A stretch of 64,000 bases of DNA from contig JAEUHX010000037.1 in the NCBI GenBank assembly GCA_016792805.1, forward strand, positions 59,278-123,277, written 5' to 3'. The notes beneath the pieces were generated by a model. That model did no database searches, was not told the DNA's origin, and saw only the letters and a program-made list of their open reading frames with translations. The stretch is from Planctomycetota bacterium (lineage in GTDB: Bacteria > Planctomycetota > UBA1135 > JACQFD01). A program made the position numbers and the translations under genes. Positions 44,320 through 52,841 of this stretch are shown here, in pieces. Positions within the stretch are counted from its first letter, which is position 1, and every line of letters starts with the position of its first letter.

Positions 44320-45501
44320 TTACTCCACGAGCGGGAGCTTCTTCGCGGAGGTCGCTTTCGAGCCGGCGAGATTCGCCATTGTGACGAGGCAGTGTCCGCG
44401 TGCGGCGGCCAGTTGCTTCAGGATCGTCGTCCGTTTCTTGGGGTCTCCCTTGTCGCAAAGCGTCCGCGCAGCAATGAATGCCTTTTCCGCGCGGAGCGTC
44501 GCCTTGCGTGCGAGCTTGCCCTGCGTGTTCGCCTGGAAGGTGCCGTCTTCCAGAGCAAGATCAATTTTCCCACGGGCGTCGGCAAGCTCAACAATCGCCT
44601 GCGTGATGACCCCCGACGCGCCGGCGAGATCGGGCGTCTCGATCTCGACGAGCGACCGAGCTTGGTCCGCGAGCGCAATGGTCTGATCTGTGTCCTGGAT
44701 TGGGGCCGTCTCCTGCGCGCCGGCGACCGTAGGCCCTTCCAAAAAGAAGAAATCGAAGAAGATCCGGTTCCCAGGATCGAGCCCCTCGCAGCCGAACTCG
44801 ACGGAGCATCCTTGCGATGGAAGCGGATCGGCAACTGTAACAACCTCCTGCCAGCCGCCGTCCGTCTCCGGAGTGGGAGGTGCCGGCCGCGCGCTCATCA
44901 CCACAAATCCTCCGGAGCGCGTGAGGCGGAGATCGACCTGCCTCGTGCCGGAAATCGTGAGTGGCAACCCGACCGGCGCGTTCGAGTCCCAACCTTGAAT
45001 GGAGAAACTCTCCGAACTCGAGTCCCATGTGGCGCCAAACCACACATGGGCTTGAGATTCCTCGCCGGGCCCCGTCGGCGGAAACTCGAAGTCGATCGCA
45101 CCTGTCGGAAACGGCCCCATCGCCGTGCCCTCCGCATCCACCCCCACAGTGGCCCGGAACTCGGCGTCGCCGTAGAGCTCGCGATCGACGGCCATGTAAC
45201 CGTCGGTCCCCGGCTTCAAGGCCCGGAACGCCACGCGGCGCTCGGTCGGCTTCACTCCTTGCGCCGTCGCGAAGGGAAGAATTGCGACGGCCATCTGTCC
45301 TTCATAAAAATAAGGAATCCCTGCGAGCTGCGCCTTCGACTCGACGTCGATGTATATGTGGGATCCGCCCCCGTCGGCCGTCCCGGATCCGGCCTGCTCG
45401 AGTTGCTGCGGCTCGGCCGTCGCACCGGCGGAGCAAGCGGCGAGAGACGTCGAAATGCATAAAAGTCCGGCAGACACCGAACGCATCGATCGCGAAGCCA
45501 T
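44320..45501 (-). CDS. Unknown lipoprotein
   Basis: The 393-residue protein has a lipoprotein signal (SVSAGLLCISTSLAACSAG, lipobox LAAC). The middle is beta-rich (HIYIDVESKAQLAG, DGYMAVDRELYGDAEF), includes a Cys pair (GCSVEFGCEG), and the C-terminal 110 residues are helical and rich in Ala/Lys (ADQARSLVEIE, KAFIAARTLCDKGDPKKRTT). The family is not recognised. It converges on the FG-GAP gene, 12 bases apart. Confidence 0.75.
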   Translation of the reverse strand: MASRSMRSVSAGLLCISTSLAACSAGATAEPQQLEQAGSGTADGGGSHIYIDVESKAQLAGIPYFYEGQMAVAILPFATAQGVKPTERRVAFRALKPGTDGYMAVDRELYGDAEFRATVGVDAEGTAMGPFPTGAIDFEFPPTGPGEESQAHVWFGATWDSSSESFSIQGWDSNAPVGLPLTISGTRQVDLRLTRSGGFVVMSARPAPPTPETDGGWQEVVTVADPLPSQGCSVEFGCEGLDPGNRIFFDFFFLEGPTVAGAQETAPIQDTDQTIALADQARSLVEIETPDLAGASGVITQAIVELADARGKIDLALEDGTFQANTQGKLARKATLRAEKAFIAARTLCDKGDPKKRTTILKQLAAARGHCLVTMANLAGSKATSAKKLPLVE

Positions 45502-45609
45502 GGCAACCGCTCCTTTTCGACGAGAGGCGCCCTCGGCGCCTTGCCGCGGGCTTCCAAGATGCTACCCCTGGCCGAGAATCGCCGCCAGCGGCGGCGGCAA
45601 GCCGGCCCG

Positions 45610-46047
45610 CTAAGCCACCGGCTCCTGCGGGTAGAAGTGATAAAGCATCAAATAGACGAGCACGCCGGTCACCGAGACATAAAGCCAGATGGGAAGCGTC
45701 CAGCGTGCGATCTTGCGGTGGCGATCCCAGCGCTCCCGGAAAGCTCGCACCAGCGTCAGGACGGCGAGCGGCGGCACCGTCACCGCCAGAATCGTGTGCG
45801 ACAGAAGGAGCGCAATGTAGAACGGCCGAACCGACTCGGGGCGCGCGAACTTGGTGACACCCGCGACGGTGAAGTGATAGGTCAAGTATCCGACCAAGAA
45901 GAGCGATGAACTCACGACCGCGCCGAGCATGAACTTCTTGTGAAGCTCATTTTTTTTGCGGACGATGCACCAAAAACCAAGCAGCAAGAACGTGGCGCTC
46001 AACGCATTGAGCGACGCATTCAGATGAGGCAGGTCCGATAGCTCCAC
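45610..46047 (-). CDS. DUF420 (CtaM-like) membrane protein, cytochrome oxidase assembly
   Basis: The 145-residue protein has four to five membrane helices with the DUF420 motifs PHLNASLNALSATFLLLGF near the N-terminus and HKKFMLGAVVSSSLFLVGYL and YHF in the second helix. Relatives (CtaM/YozB) are needed for assembly of haem-copper oxidases. It is the last gene of the minus-strand string cupredoxin, cupredoxin, ctaA, ctaB, SCO, DUF420, nine bases after the SCO stop. Confidence 0.88.
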   Translation of the reverse strand: MELSDLPHLNASLNALSATFLLLGFWCIVRKKNELHKKFMLGAVVSSSLFLVGYLTYHFTVAGVTKFARPESVRPFYIALLLSHTILAVTVPPLAVLTLVRAFRERWDRHRKIARWTLPIWLYVSVTGVLVYLMLYHFYPQEPVA

Positions 46048-46056
46048 CCCGCGCTC

Positions 46057-46686
46057 CTACTTGGACGCTACGAGGGCGCGCGCGTCCTTCACAAGCTGCG
46101 CAAGCGACTCGGGATCCTCGAGCGAATAGTGACCTCGCAGGATGCCCGCGGAGTCAACCAGGAAAAACCGGGTGCTGTGATCGATCGCGCTTGAGTCGGT
46201 ATCGTCGGCCGCGGCATGGAAGCGATTCCGCGAGAGATCAAAAATCACATCGCGATTCCCCGTCAGGAGGATCCACCGGTCATCGCCGCCGTACCGACTC
46301 GCGTAGGTCGAGAGGACTTCCGGAGTATCTCTCTTGGGGTCGACCGAGAAAGACACAAATTGAATCTGCGGGGTGGATTTTAGCTCGCCGCGAAGCCGCT
46401 CGATCTCCGTCGCCATGCGCGGGCACGGCCCGGCGCAATGGGTGAACAGAAAGGTCGCAACCCAAGGGCGCCCCAAGAGGTCGTCGCGCTTGAATGGCTT
46501 CCCGGTGTGGGCCGTGAGCTCGAACGGGGGCACCTCACGCCGCCGCTGCTCGGCGATCACCTCTTCGATCTGTTCACTTGTCCGAGGACGGAGGATCTTG
46601 TAGGCCAGAAGCCCGCCGGAGATCGCAACCATGACGACGAGCGCGACGGTCCAGAACCGGTCGCCTCGGGGTGTGGTCTCGCTCAT
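46057..46686 (-). CDS. SCO1/SenC-family copper chaperone
   Basis: The 209-residue membrane-anchored thioredoxin-fold protein delivers copper to the CuA site of cytochrome oxidase. An N-terminal helix (WTVALVVMVAISGGLLAYKI) anchors it. The metal ligands are CAGPC (in FLFTHCAGPCPRM) and a downstream His (IDHSTRFFLVD), and the DPKRDT motif is present. Its ATG overlaps the ctaB stop (ATGA). Confidence 0.92.
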   Translation of the reverse strand: MSETTPRGDRFWTVALVVMVAISGGLLAYKILRPRTSEQIEEVIAEQRRREVPPFELTAHTGKPFKRDDLLGRPWVATFLFTHCAGPCPRMATEIERLRGELKSTPQIQFVSFSVDPKRDTPEVLSTYASRYGGDDRWILLTGNRDVIFDLSRNRFHAAADDTDSSAIDHSTRFFLVDSAGILRGHYSLEDPESLAQLVKDARALVASK

Positions 46687-47591
46687 CCCGGAATCTTGTC
46701 GAGCACGAGCAGCCCGAGGAGCGCCGGCAGGTAGACCACCGAAGCCAGCAGCAGTCGGCGCGCGCTCTGACGCGAACGGTCACGCGCCATGCCGACGCCG
46801 AATGCGAAGAATACAAATCCGAGCACCAAGGAGCCGAGCAGGTACGGCATGCCCGCGAGGCCGAGCAGGTGGGGCATCGCGGCGACAACGACGAGCGCCA
46901 GCGTGAAGCCGAGCGTTTGAACTGCCGTCTGCACGCCCGTGGAATCGACCACGGGGAGCATGCGGAACCCCGCCGATGCGTAATCTTCGCGGTAAAGGCT
47001 CGCGATTGCGAAGAAGTGCGGGAGTTGCCACAAAAACAGAATCCCGAAGAGCACGAGCGCCGGAGCGCCGAGCTCGCCCGTGGCACCGGTCCATCCCATC
47101 ACGGGCGGAATGGCTCCCGCTACTGCGCCGAGGATCGTGTTCGCCGTCGTCCGCGTCTTGAGCGGCGTGTACACCAACAGATAGAAAAGCAGACATCCGG
47201 CGGCGAGCACTGCCGTGAGCAAATTCACTTTTGCCCAGAGCACAGCGACCCCCGCGAGCGCGAGCACGCAGGCGAAGAGCGTCGCCTGCATCGGAGTGAG
47301 CCGGCGCGCCGGAAGCGGGCGATGCTCTGTGCGGCGCATACGCGCATCGAGGTCGATCTCGAGGACTTGGTTCAGCGCGCAGGCGGCTGCCGAGACGAGC
47401 GCCGTTCCGAGGATTGTCCAGGCGAGCACGGCGAGGTCGACCGGCCCGCGGCTTCCGAGGTAGAAACCGGCCGCCGTGGTGATCGCCACCATCGACGTGA
47501 TGCGCATCTTTGCGAGCTCGGCGTAGTCGGCCAGCTGCTCCCGCAGCCCGAATGCTTCGCGTAATTGAGGCAACTCGCGCGCTTCGCTCAC
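46683..47591 (-). CDS. ctaB: Protohaem IX farnesyltransferase (haem O synthase)
   Basis: The 302-residue UbiA-family membrane enzyme converts haem b to haem O. The prenyl-diphosphate motif NQVLEIDLDARMRRTEHRPL is intact, and the second motif YREDYASAGFRMLP follows. About nine membrane helices are present. The start is GTG 47591, in a GTGA overlap with the ctaA stop; the longer open frame upstream is antisense-like sequence within ctaA. It is cotranscribed with ctaA and SCO. Confidence 0.93.
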   Translation of the reverse strand: MSEARELPQLREAFGLREQLADYAELAKMRITSMVAITTAAGFYLGSRGPVDLAVLAWTILGTALVSAAACALNQVLEIDLDARMRRTEHRPLPARRLTPMQATLFACVLALAGVAVLWAKVNLLTAVLAAGCLLFYLLVYTPLKTRTTANTILGAVAGAIPPVMGWTGATGELGAPALVLFGILFLWQLPHFFAIASLYREDYASAGFRMLPVVDSTGVQTAVQTLGFTLALVVVAAMPHLLGLAGMPYLLGSLVLGFVFFAFGVGMARDRSRQSARRLLLASVVYLPALLGLLVLDKIPG

Positions 47592-48577
47592 GGGCGGGCC
47601 TCCGCTGCGACCGACGGCTCCGCGGAAGGCATCGCCCCGAACCACGAGCGCGCCCGCAGCGCCAGCAGCACTCCGTGGGAGAGCACCCCGGCGCCGAGCA
47701 CGACGTGCACCGTCGGGAAGAGGTGAGTGGCGAGCGTTCGCTCCACGAGTTGGTTCTTGGGCTGCCGGGTCAGGAAGGCGAGGAATCCTACAAGAAGCTG
47801 CGCCATGACGAGCCCCCCGATGACCCAGGCGTCGCGCGGTAGGGAGCCCGGGGCGCGCACTGGCCCATAGACGAGCCGCGAAACAAGCAGGGCCGCGATC
47901 ACGACCAGGGTGAAAGCCCCCGCTAGGTGGCCGCTGAATGCTGCCATTGAGGACGCATGCCGATACGCGGCGCCGAGAAGGACCTGCAGGAAGGCCACCG
48001 CCACGAGCGCGTCGATCGTTCGAATCGTCGGCCTCCGCTGCGGAAACGGCGTGTCGCGAAGCGCGCTCCGGCCCATTTCCGACGAGAAGTGGGCGATGGC
48101 GACCACGACGCAGAGAAAGGTCTGCGCGAGGAGCGCGTGGGGAACAACGAGCAATGCCGGCTGCCGCATGCGCACGCCAAGGGCGCCAAGCGCTCCCTGA
48201 GCTGCGACCAGCGCGAGAGCCGCCAACACGAGCCTCTTGAACCAGCTCCGCTCCTCGAAACGCCACGCCACCGCGGCCATCGCGAGGACCGACGCGCCGA
48301 GGGTCCAGCCGAGGACTCGGTGAAAGAACTCGACTCCGACGTCAGCCCCGGAGTAGCGCCTTCCGGTCGAATCCACATATCCGTCGCGAAGCTGCTCGGA
48401 CGGGATGACTTGGCCATGGTTCGTCACACCGTCGGGAATGCTGAGCCCAGCGTCGCGGCTCGTGACGAGTGCCCCCATGGAAATCATCACGACCGTGAGC
48501 AGCACGACCCACAAGGAAAGCCACCGCAATAGCGAATTGCGGCTGGCGGTCTCGGGTCGGCTCGCGGGGGCGGTCAT
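47588..48577 (-). CDS. ctaA: Haem A synthase
   Basis: The 329-residue membrane enzyme oxidises haem O to haem A. Conserved histidines are in VEFFHRVLGW, VPHALLAQ, FSGHLAGA and FPTVHVVLG, spread over eight predicted helices. LVTSRDAGLSIPDGVTNHGQ matches the first periplasmic loop. ATG 48577 was chosen because the signal-like first helix begins 20 residues later. It heads the coupled ctaA-ctaB-SCO-DUF420 set. The oxidase subunit genes (coxABC) are not within the window. Confidence 0.93.
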   Translation of the reverse strand: MTAPASRPETASRNSLLRWLSLWVVLLTVVMISMGALVTSRDAGLSIPDGVTNHGQVIPSEQLRDGYVDSTGRRYSGADVGVEFFHRVLGWTLGASVLAMAAVAWRFEERSWFKRLVLAALALVAAQGALGALGVRMRQPALLVVPHALLAQTFLCVVVAIAHFSSEMGRSALRDTPFPQRRPTIRTIDALVAVAFLQVLLGAAYRHASSMAAFSGHLAGAFTLVVIAALLVSRLVYGPVRAPGSLPRDAWVIGGLVMAQLLVGFLAFLTRQPKNQLVERTLATHLFPTVHVVLGAGVLSHGVLLALRARSWFGAMPSAEPSVAAEARP

Positions 48578-48605
48578 GGAACAATTAAAAACATCACAGA
48601 TCACA

Positions 48606-48637
48606 AAAGCCGCGAGGCGGCTTGGTGGCCGCCTCGC
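48606..48637 (-). terminator. Rho-independent terminator after cupredoxin-like gene
   Basis: GCGAGGCGGC (48612-48621) pairs with GCCGCCTCGC (48628-48637), six-base loop, and on the minus strand is followed by GGCTTTTGTG. It lies 44 bases past the cupredoxin stop and 28 bases before ctaA, so ctaA probably has its own promoter in the AT-rich stretch around 48578-48606. Confidence 0.7.
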
Positions 48638-48680
48638 AGAGTCACTTTCCGAAATCGCGTCATCGATTCCGGACGATGAG

Positions 48681-49532
48681 TTACTTCGCCTTGAAGGTGA
48701 ACGTCGCCTCCGCGGCCGCCTTCTCCTTCACCTCGACCTCGGCCGTCTGCTTGCCGAGCGTCTCATGGATCGCCTCCACCGTGTACTTGCCCGGAGGAAC
48801 GCCCTTGATCTCGAAGGCGCCGTTCTCGCCCGACACCGCAAAGCAAGTGTGCTTCGCGACGTGGGCGATGGCTCGCATCCACGGGTGAATATCACACTTC
48901 ACCGGAATGCCCGTCTCGGCCGTCTTGAAGGCCTTCTCGATCTCCGGAGAGCCGGCAGGCTGTCCCTGGTTGAGCGGCGGATTCTTCTTCGGCGCCATGT
49001 TCACATTGTGCGTGACGCCGTCGCTGTTCGAAACCTTGAGCTGCTGGCCCGCCATGATGCCGAACACATGGGGCGTGTACACACATCCCTTCTGGTCGAG
49101 CTTCACCGGGTCCTTCGGGACCTCGAACTTGTAGCCCTCAATCTTCGCCACGGTCACAAAAACGTTGGCGAGCATGCCGTCCTTCACGACGAGCTCATCC
49201 TTCGGAACGGGCGCCGTGTGGAGGCCTTTGCAGGTGGCGTCGGCGCTCATGTCGTAGGTGCCGCGCTCGGGGGCTGCACCATCGAACTTCACAACGCCCT
49301 TGATCGAACCCGCCGTCGCCTGGTCAACCGGCCTGGCGTCCTGGGGGAATGCCTCCGCGGGAACGAACGGCTCCGCATTGGCTTCCATCGTGGCGGCCTC
49401 CGGAGCGGCCATCAGCTCGGTGGCGCAGCAGGAAGCGGCTCCCGACTTGGAATCACCTGCGAAGGCCCAATAGGTCGCGAGGCCGAGAGGAAGCGCAGTA
49501 CCGAAAGCGATCAGCAACGAGTTTCGAAGCAT
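48681..49532 (-). CDS. Membrane-anchored cupredoxin-like copper protein
   Basis: The 283-residue protein has an N-terminal anchor or signal helix (LLIAFGTALPLGLATYWAF) and a type-1-copper-like site: H in VTHNVN, then C, H and M in VKCDIHPWM. About 30 residues separate the halves (PPLNQGQPAGSPEIEKAF). A C-terminal carboxypeptidase-regulatory-like fold follows (GAFEIKGVPPGKYTVEAIHE). The SCCATE motif after the anchor adds two more cysteines. It is a close paralog of the protein at 50026. Location next to haem A genes suggests an electron carrier or copper-delivery partner of the terminal oxidase. Confidence 0.85.
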   Translation of the reverse strand: MLRNSLLIAFGTALPLGLATYWAFAGDSKSGAASCCATELMAAPEAATMEANAEPFVPAEAFPQDARPVDQATAGSIKGVVKFDGAAPERGTYDMSADATCKGLHTAPVPKDELVVKDGMLANVFVTVAKIEGYKFEVPKDPVKLDQKGCVYTPHVFGIMAGQQLKVSNSDGVTHNVNMAPKKNPPLNQGQPAGSPEIEKAFKTAETGIPVKCDIHPWMRAIAHVAKHTCFAVSGENGAFEIKGVPPGKYTVEAIHETLGKQTAEVEVKEKAAAEATFTFKAK

Positions 49533-50025
49533 AGGAGTCCTCAGACAACGGAATGGAACGGCTCGGGCCGCTCACCGGGACCGGGCCGCGGCGAGACCAG
49601 CGCTCAAAGCGCGTAGCGGGTGTGGGAGCAAACGGCGGACCCGTCCCGCGGAGAGGCGAATGCCTCCCCAGCGCGTATGTCACGCACCGGGGTCGTCGAT
49701 GTCAAACCCGCAGGCGAAGGCAGCTTGAGGACGCTCATCCCGGGGGGTCCTCAGGGAGGACGTTTCAGCAGTCATCCGAGCTGCGCGCGGGCCTCGTCGC
49801 CCATCGCTGCGTCGCCTCGTCCTCGTCGTAACTCCTTGGCTACGCCTGGGCATAGGCTCCTTGCGCCGGACGACAATTCCTCGCGCTCGCTGTGCGTAGC
49901 ACCCGTGCAAGCACCGGGAGCACTTTTGAAACGTCCTCCAGGGGAAATCCCCACGCCCGCCGGTGGGAACTCCGCGCGCCGGGCGGCGGTGGCGTCCTCT
50001 GCCGGGGACAGTCGGAGCGGGGCGG
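49533..50025. other. 493-base intergenic region with one family S repeat
   Basis: The region separates the two cupredoxin-like genes. Apart from the family S element at 49755-49939 I see no gene, only a GC-rich leader for the downstream cupredoxin gene. Open frames here cross the repeat and are spurious. Confidence 0.55.
49755..49939 (+). repeat. Repeat family S, copy B
   Basis: The 185-bp element has 13-base terminal inverted repeats (GGAGGACGTTTCA at 49755-49767 with its complement at 49927-49939), the same arms as copy A. The core runs CATCCGAGCTGCGCGCGGGC ... TAACTCCTTGGCTACGCC ... CAAGCACCGGGAGCAC. It is the reverse orientation of copy A and nearly the same except for a 21-base segment near the right arm. 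Confidence 0.85.
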
Positions 50026-50862
50026 TCACTTCGGCTGGAACGTGAACTCGACCGACTTCGTCTCTTTGGGGCCGACCGACACACTCACGACCTGCGCACC
50101 GAGGGTCTCGTGGACCGCCTCCAGCACATAAGTGCCCGGCGGAAGCGCCGGAAGAGTGAATTCCCCTTTCGAGCTCGTGATGGCGAAATAGGGGTGCTTC
50201 AGCACATGCACCACCGCGCCCATCCAGGGGTGAATATCACACTTCACCCGAATATTGAGCTCCGGATTCTTGAAGCTCTTCTCGATCTCGGGGGAACCCG
50301 ACGGCTGCCCTTGGTTGATCGGCGAGCTCTTCTTCGGCTGCGCGTTCACATTGTGCGTCGTCGGATCGCTGTTCAGGACGCGCAGCTTCTGCCCAACGAC
50401 GAGGCCCACGACGCGCGGCACATAGACGCATCCCTTCTGGTCGAGCACCGCCGGCTCGACCGGCGCAGCAGAGCCAAGCCCTTCAGCCCCTTCTTTGACA
50501 TACACAAATACGTTCGCAACGCGGCCGCCCTCGACGAGCAGAGCGTCGGTCAGCACGGGAGATTTGTGCATCGCGGCACAGCTCGCGTCGGCTGCCATGG
50601 CGATCGTGGCCCGATCCGGCGGCGTACCGTTGAAGTTCACGACTCCCTTCACGGTGGCCGCTGTGGCGGGATCGACGGCCTTTCCCGCGGGCGCCGTCTG
50701 CTCGCCGGCGCTCGGTGCCGGGGCTTCGGGCTTCGGAGCCGCAACGCCGCCGCCGGCGCTCGGGGCGCCCGCGGTCGGTGCCGGCGGCTTCTCGCTGCTG
50801 CACGCAACAAGGAGGAGGGCTGCGAGTAGAAGGATCGGCTGGGTGAGCAGGCTTCGAGGCAT
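50026..50862 (-). CDS. Cupredoxin-like copper lipoprotein
   Basis: The 278-residue protein has a lipoprotein signal (ILLLAALLLVACSSE, lipobox LVAC), an Ala/Pro linker, and the same cupredoxin-type core as its neighbour: TTHNVN, then VKCDIHPWM, with SPEIEKSF between, and a carboxypeptidase-regulatory-like C-terminus (GEFTLPALPPGTYVLEAVHE). The SCC motif of the paralog is missing. ATG 50862 was chosen since it begins the signal peptide. The gene is divergent from the methionine aminopeptidase gene, with only 17 bases between starts. Confidence 0.85.
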   Translation of the reverse strand: MPRSLLTQPILLLAALLLVACSSEKPPAPTAGAPSAGGGVAAPKPEAPAPSAGEQTAPAGKAVDPATAATVKGVVNFNGTPPDRATIAMAADASCAAMHKSPVLTDALLVEGGRVANVFVYVKEGAEGLGSAAPVEPAVLDQKGCVYVPRVVGLVVGQKLRVLNSDPTTHNVNAQPKKSSPINQGQPSGSPEIEKSFKNPELNIRVKCDIHPWMGAVVHVLKHPYFAITSSKGEFTLPALPPGTYVLEAVHETLGAQVVSVSVGPKETKSVEFTFQPK

Positions 50863-50879
50863 GGGATGGCTCCGGTAGT

Positions 50880-51839
50880 GTGTTGGGCCCATCGAAACGG
50901 CCCGTGTCCTTCTTCGCAAAGCCTGTTCCTACTCCCGCCCGCGACCCTCACGCGCTCGAGTGTTTCCGCAAAGCAGGGAAGATCATCGCCAAGGCCCGTG
51001 CGCTCGGCACCGAGATGATTCGGCCCGGCACGACGATTCGCGAGGTGACCGAGGCGGTCGAGGCCGAGGTCTATCGCCTCGGCGGCATCCCGGCCTTTCC
51101 GGCGCAGTCGAGCCGCAACCAAATCGCCGCGCATTATTGTGCACATCCGACCGATGAGAATCGTTATGAGAAGGGAGACCTCGTCAAGCTCGACATCGGA
51201 GCGGCTTTCGACGGATATGTGTGCGACACGGCGGTCACAGTCGATCTGACGGGCGACGCCCGCGGAGCGGCGCTGTGCGACGCGGCGCGCGCCGGACTCG
51301 ACGCCGCCATCGCCGCCGCCGGCCCCGGCGTGTCGGTCTCGGACATCGGCGCGGCGATCGGGCGCACGATCCGCTCCTTCGGCGTGAATCCCGTGGCGAA
51401 TCTCACGGGCCACGGCGTCGGGCGCTGGAAAGTGCACACAGCACCACAAATCCCCAACGTGGCCGATCGCGGATCCTCCTCCCAGCTCGCCGTCGGGACG
51501 GTCTGCGCGATCGAGCCCTTCTCCACCGATGGCGCGGGCTACGTCGAGGAGCGCGGGCGCGCGGAGGTCTTCATGGCCAGCTCGAAAAAAGTGAAGATCA
51601 CCAAAGGCGTGGATGAAGCTGTGCTTGCCGCCATCGAAAAGTGGAACGGGCTTCCGATTGCGCGGCGCTACTTCCGAGAGTTCCCGCAAATCAAGGTCGA
51701 GGAAACGCTGCTCGCATTGCTGAAGCAGGGCTGCCTCGTCCCCTATCCGCCCCTGTGCGAGGCGCCGGGCACGCTCGTCGCACAATTCGAGCACACGCTA
51801 CTCATCACGCAGGACGGCGTCGAGATCCTGACTCTTTAA
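50880..51839 (+). CDS. map: Methionine aminopeptidase, type II (archaeal-like)
   Basis: The 319-residue protein removes N-terminal methionine. The pita-bread metal ligands are present: KLDIGAAFDGYVCDTAVTVD (two Asp), TGHGVGRWKVHTAPQIPN (His), IEPFSTDGAG (Glu) and QFEHTLLI (Glu). The order NLTGHGVGRWKVH ... CAIEPFSTDGAG ... 60-residue helical insert ... GTLVAQFEHTLL is that of archaeal/eukaryotic type II enzymes, unlike the GHGIGxxFHExP of usual bacterial type I. RPGTTIREVTEAVE and LGGIPAFPAQSSRNQIAAHY also match archaeal MetAP. The GTG at 50880 is tentative; GTG about 24 bases downstream is an alternative. A family S repeat begins within its stop codon. Confidence 0.92.
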   Translation: MLGPSKRPVSFFAKPVPTPARDPHALECFRKAGKIIAKARALGTEMIRPGTTIREVTEAVEAEVYRLGGIPAFPAQSSRNQIAAHYCAHPTDENRYEKGDLVKLDIGAAFDGYVCDTAVTVDLTGDARGAALCDAARAGLDAAIAAAGPGVSVSDIGAAIGRTIRSFGVNPVANLTGHGVGRWKVHTAPQIPNVADRGSSSQLAVGTVCAIEPFSTDGAGYVEERGRAEVFMASSKKVKITKGVDEAVLAAIEKWNGLPIARRYFREFPQIKVEETLLALLKQGCLVPYPPLCEAPGTLVAQFEHTLLITQDGVEILTL

Positions 51840-52023
51840 CAGCCCGTGGCAAAAGTCATCCGAGCTGCGCACGCGGGCTTTTTGGCGATCTCATCGTCGG
51901 ACCGCCTCGCCGTAACTCCTTGGCTACGCCTACGGCGGTCCTCCTCGATCTCACCAAAAATCCTCGTGCTCGCAGTGCGAAGCACCGGTGCAAGCACCGG
52001 GAGCACTTTTGCCACAGGCTGTT
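51838..52023 (+). repeat. Repeat family S, copy C with different arms
   Basis: The 186-bp element has 19-base terminal arms with one mismatch (51838-51856, core GTGGCAAAAGT, with 52005-52023). The arms are unlike those of copies A and B, while the core (CATCCGAGCTGCGCACGC, TAACTCCTTGGCTACGCC, GTGCAAGCACCGGGAGCA) is shared. The left arm overlaps the TAA of the MetAP gene and the right arm ends eight bases before the next gene. Inner segments GACCGCC and GGCGGTC are also complementary. Confidence 0.85.
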
Positions 52024-52031
52024 AGCAGATC

Positions 52032-52835
52032 GTGGAGCTTCCGCCGTTCCCGCTTTGTGAAGATTCGCTCGTCGGAGCGCTCTGCTGGCTCGCGTTTGTG
52101 GGCGGCCAGCCGCAGGCGCCCCATGAGATGTCGGCCCGAAGCGGGCGCGCCTTCGCGGGCGCGCGCAGCCGGCGGCCGGTGGACGTGTCGGGCATAGAGG
52201 CTTTGTGCGAAGCCTGCGGCTTCGGGGAACTCCTTCCCTGGCCCGTGGCGTCGGCGAACGACCTCGAGAGCCCCGTACTCGTTTTCTCTCCGTTCGACGC
52301 GCCGCACTTCGGCGTGCTGATCGAGCTCGACACGCAGCAATACCTCGCGCTCGGCCGTGCCGCCCAGGGCGTTGCCAGCGCCCGTCGACGCTTCGGCGAG
52401 CGCAGCGAATCGGCCTTTCGGCTCGCGCTGCGCGCTCCGCAGGACCTCGACCGCCTCGTGCTCGCTCGCGCCGCGGCGACCCTCGCATCGGCTGCCGAAC
52501 CAGCCCCCGCCTCCGGCGCCGAGCTCCTCGAGGCCGCCGCATACCTCGCGGAGGCGAGAGGCTTCGGCGCCCAGTGGCTCACCGACGCGGCGGAGCGAAT
52601 CCCCGAGGAGGCGCCCCATTCCGACGCGGCCATCGCCATGGTGCACGCCGCCAACGAGCTCGACTCGGCGGCTCAGATCTATGGCGGCATCGGCCGCGAC
52701 GCGCTGCGCGAAGCGGCCGACCTCGAGCGGGAAGAGCGGCTCACGATCGCCGCCGGGCTCTGGGCCGGGGCCGCGCGCCGCGAGGCCTCAGCGCTCGCGC
52801 ACCTGCGCGAAGCCACCGAAATCTGGAGTCGCTAG
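52032..52835 (+). CDS. Unknown soluble alanine-rich protein
   Basis: The 267-residue protein has no signal or membrane segment. The first 110 residues are mixed alpha/beta (LPPFPLCEDSLVGALCWLAF; LVFSPFDAPHFGVLIELD) with a Cys and several His that vaguely recall cysteine-peptidase-like BtrH folds. The rest is helical and alanine-rich (ELLEAAAYLAEARGFGAQWL; EERLTIAAGLWAGAARRE). The start is GTG 52032, immediately after a family S element. It converges on the leucine dehydrogenase gene, six bases apart. No family can be assigned. Confidence 0.65.
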   Translation: MELPPFPLCEDSLVGALCWLAFVGGQPQAPHEMSARSGRAFAGARSRRPVDVSGIEALCEACGFGELLPWPVASANDLESPVLVFSPFDAPHFGVLIELDTQQYLALGRAAQGVASARRRFGERSESAFRLALRAPQDLDRLVLARAAATLASAAEPAPASGAELLEAAAYLAEARGFGAQWLTDAAERIPEEAPHSDAAIAMVHAANELDSAAQIYGGIGRDALREAADLEREERLTIAAGLWAGAARREASALAHLREATEIWSR

Positions 52836-52841
52836 CGCCGA

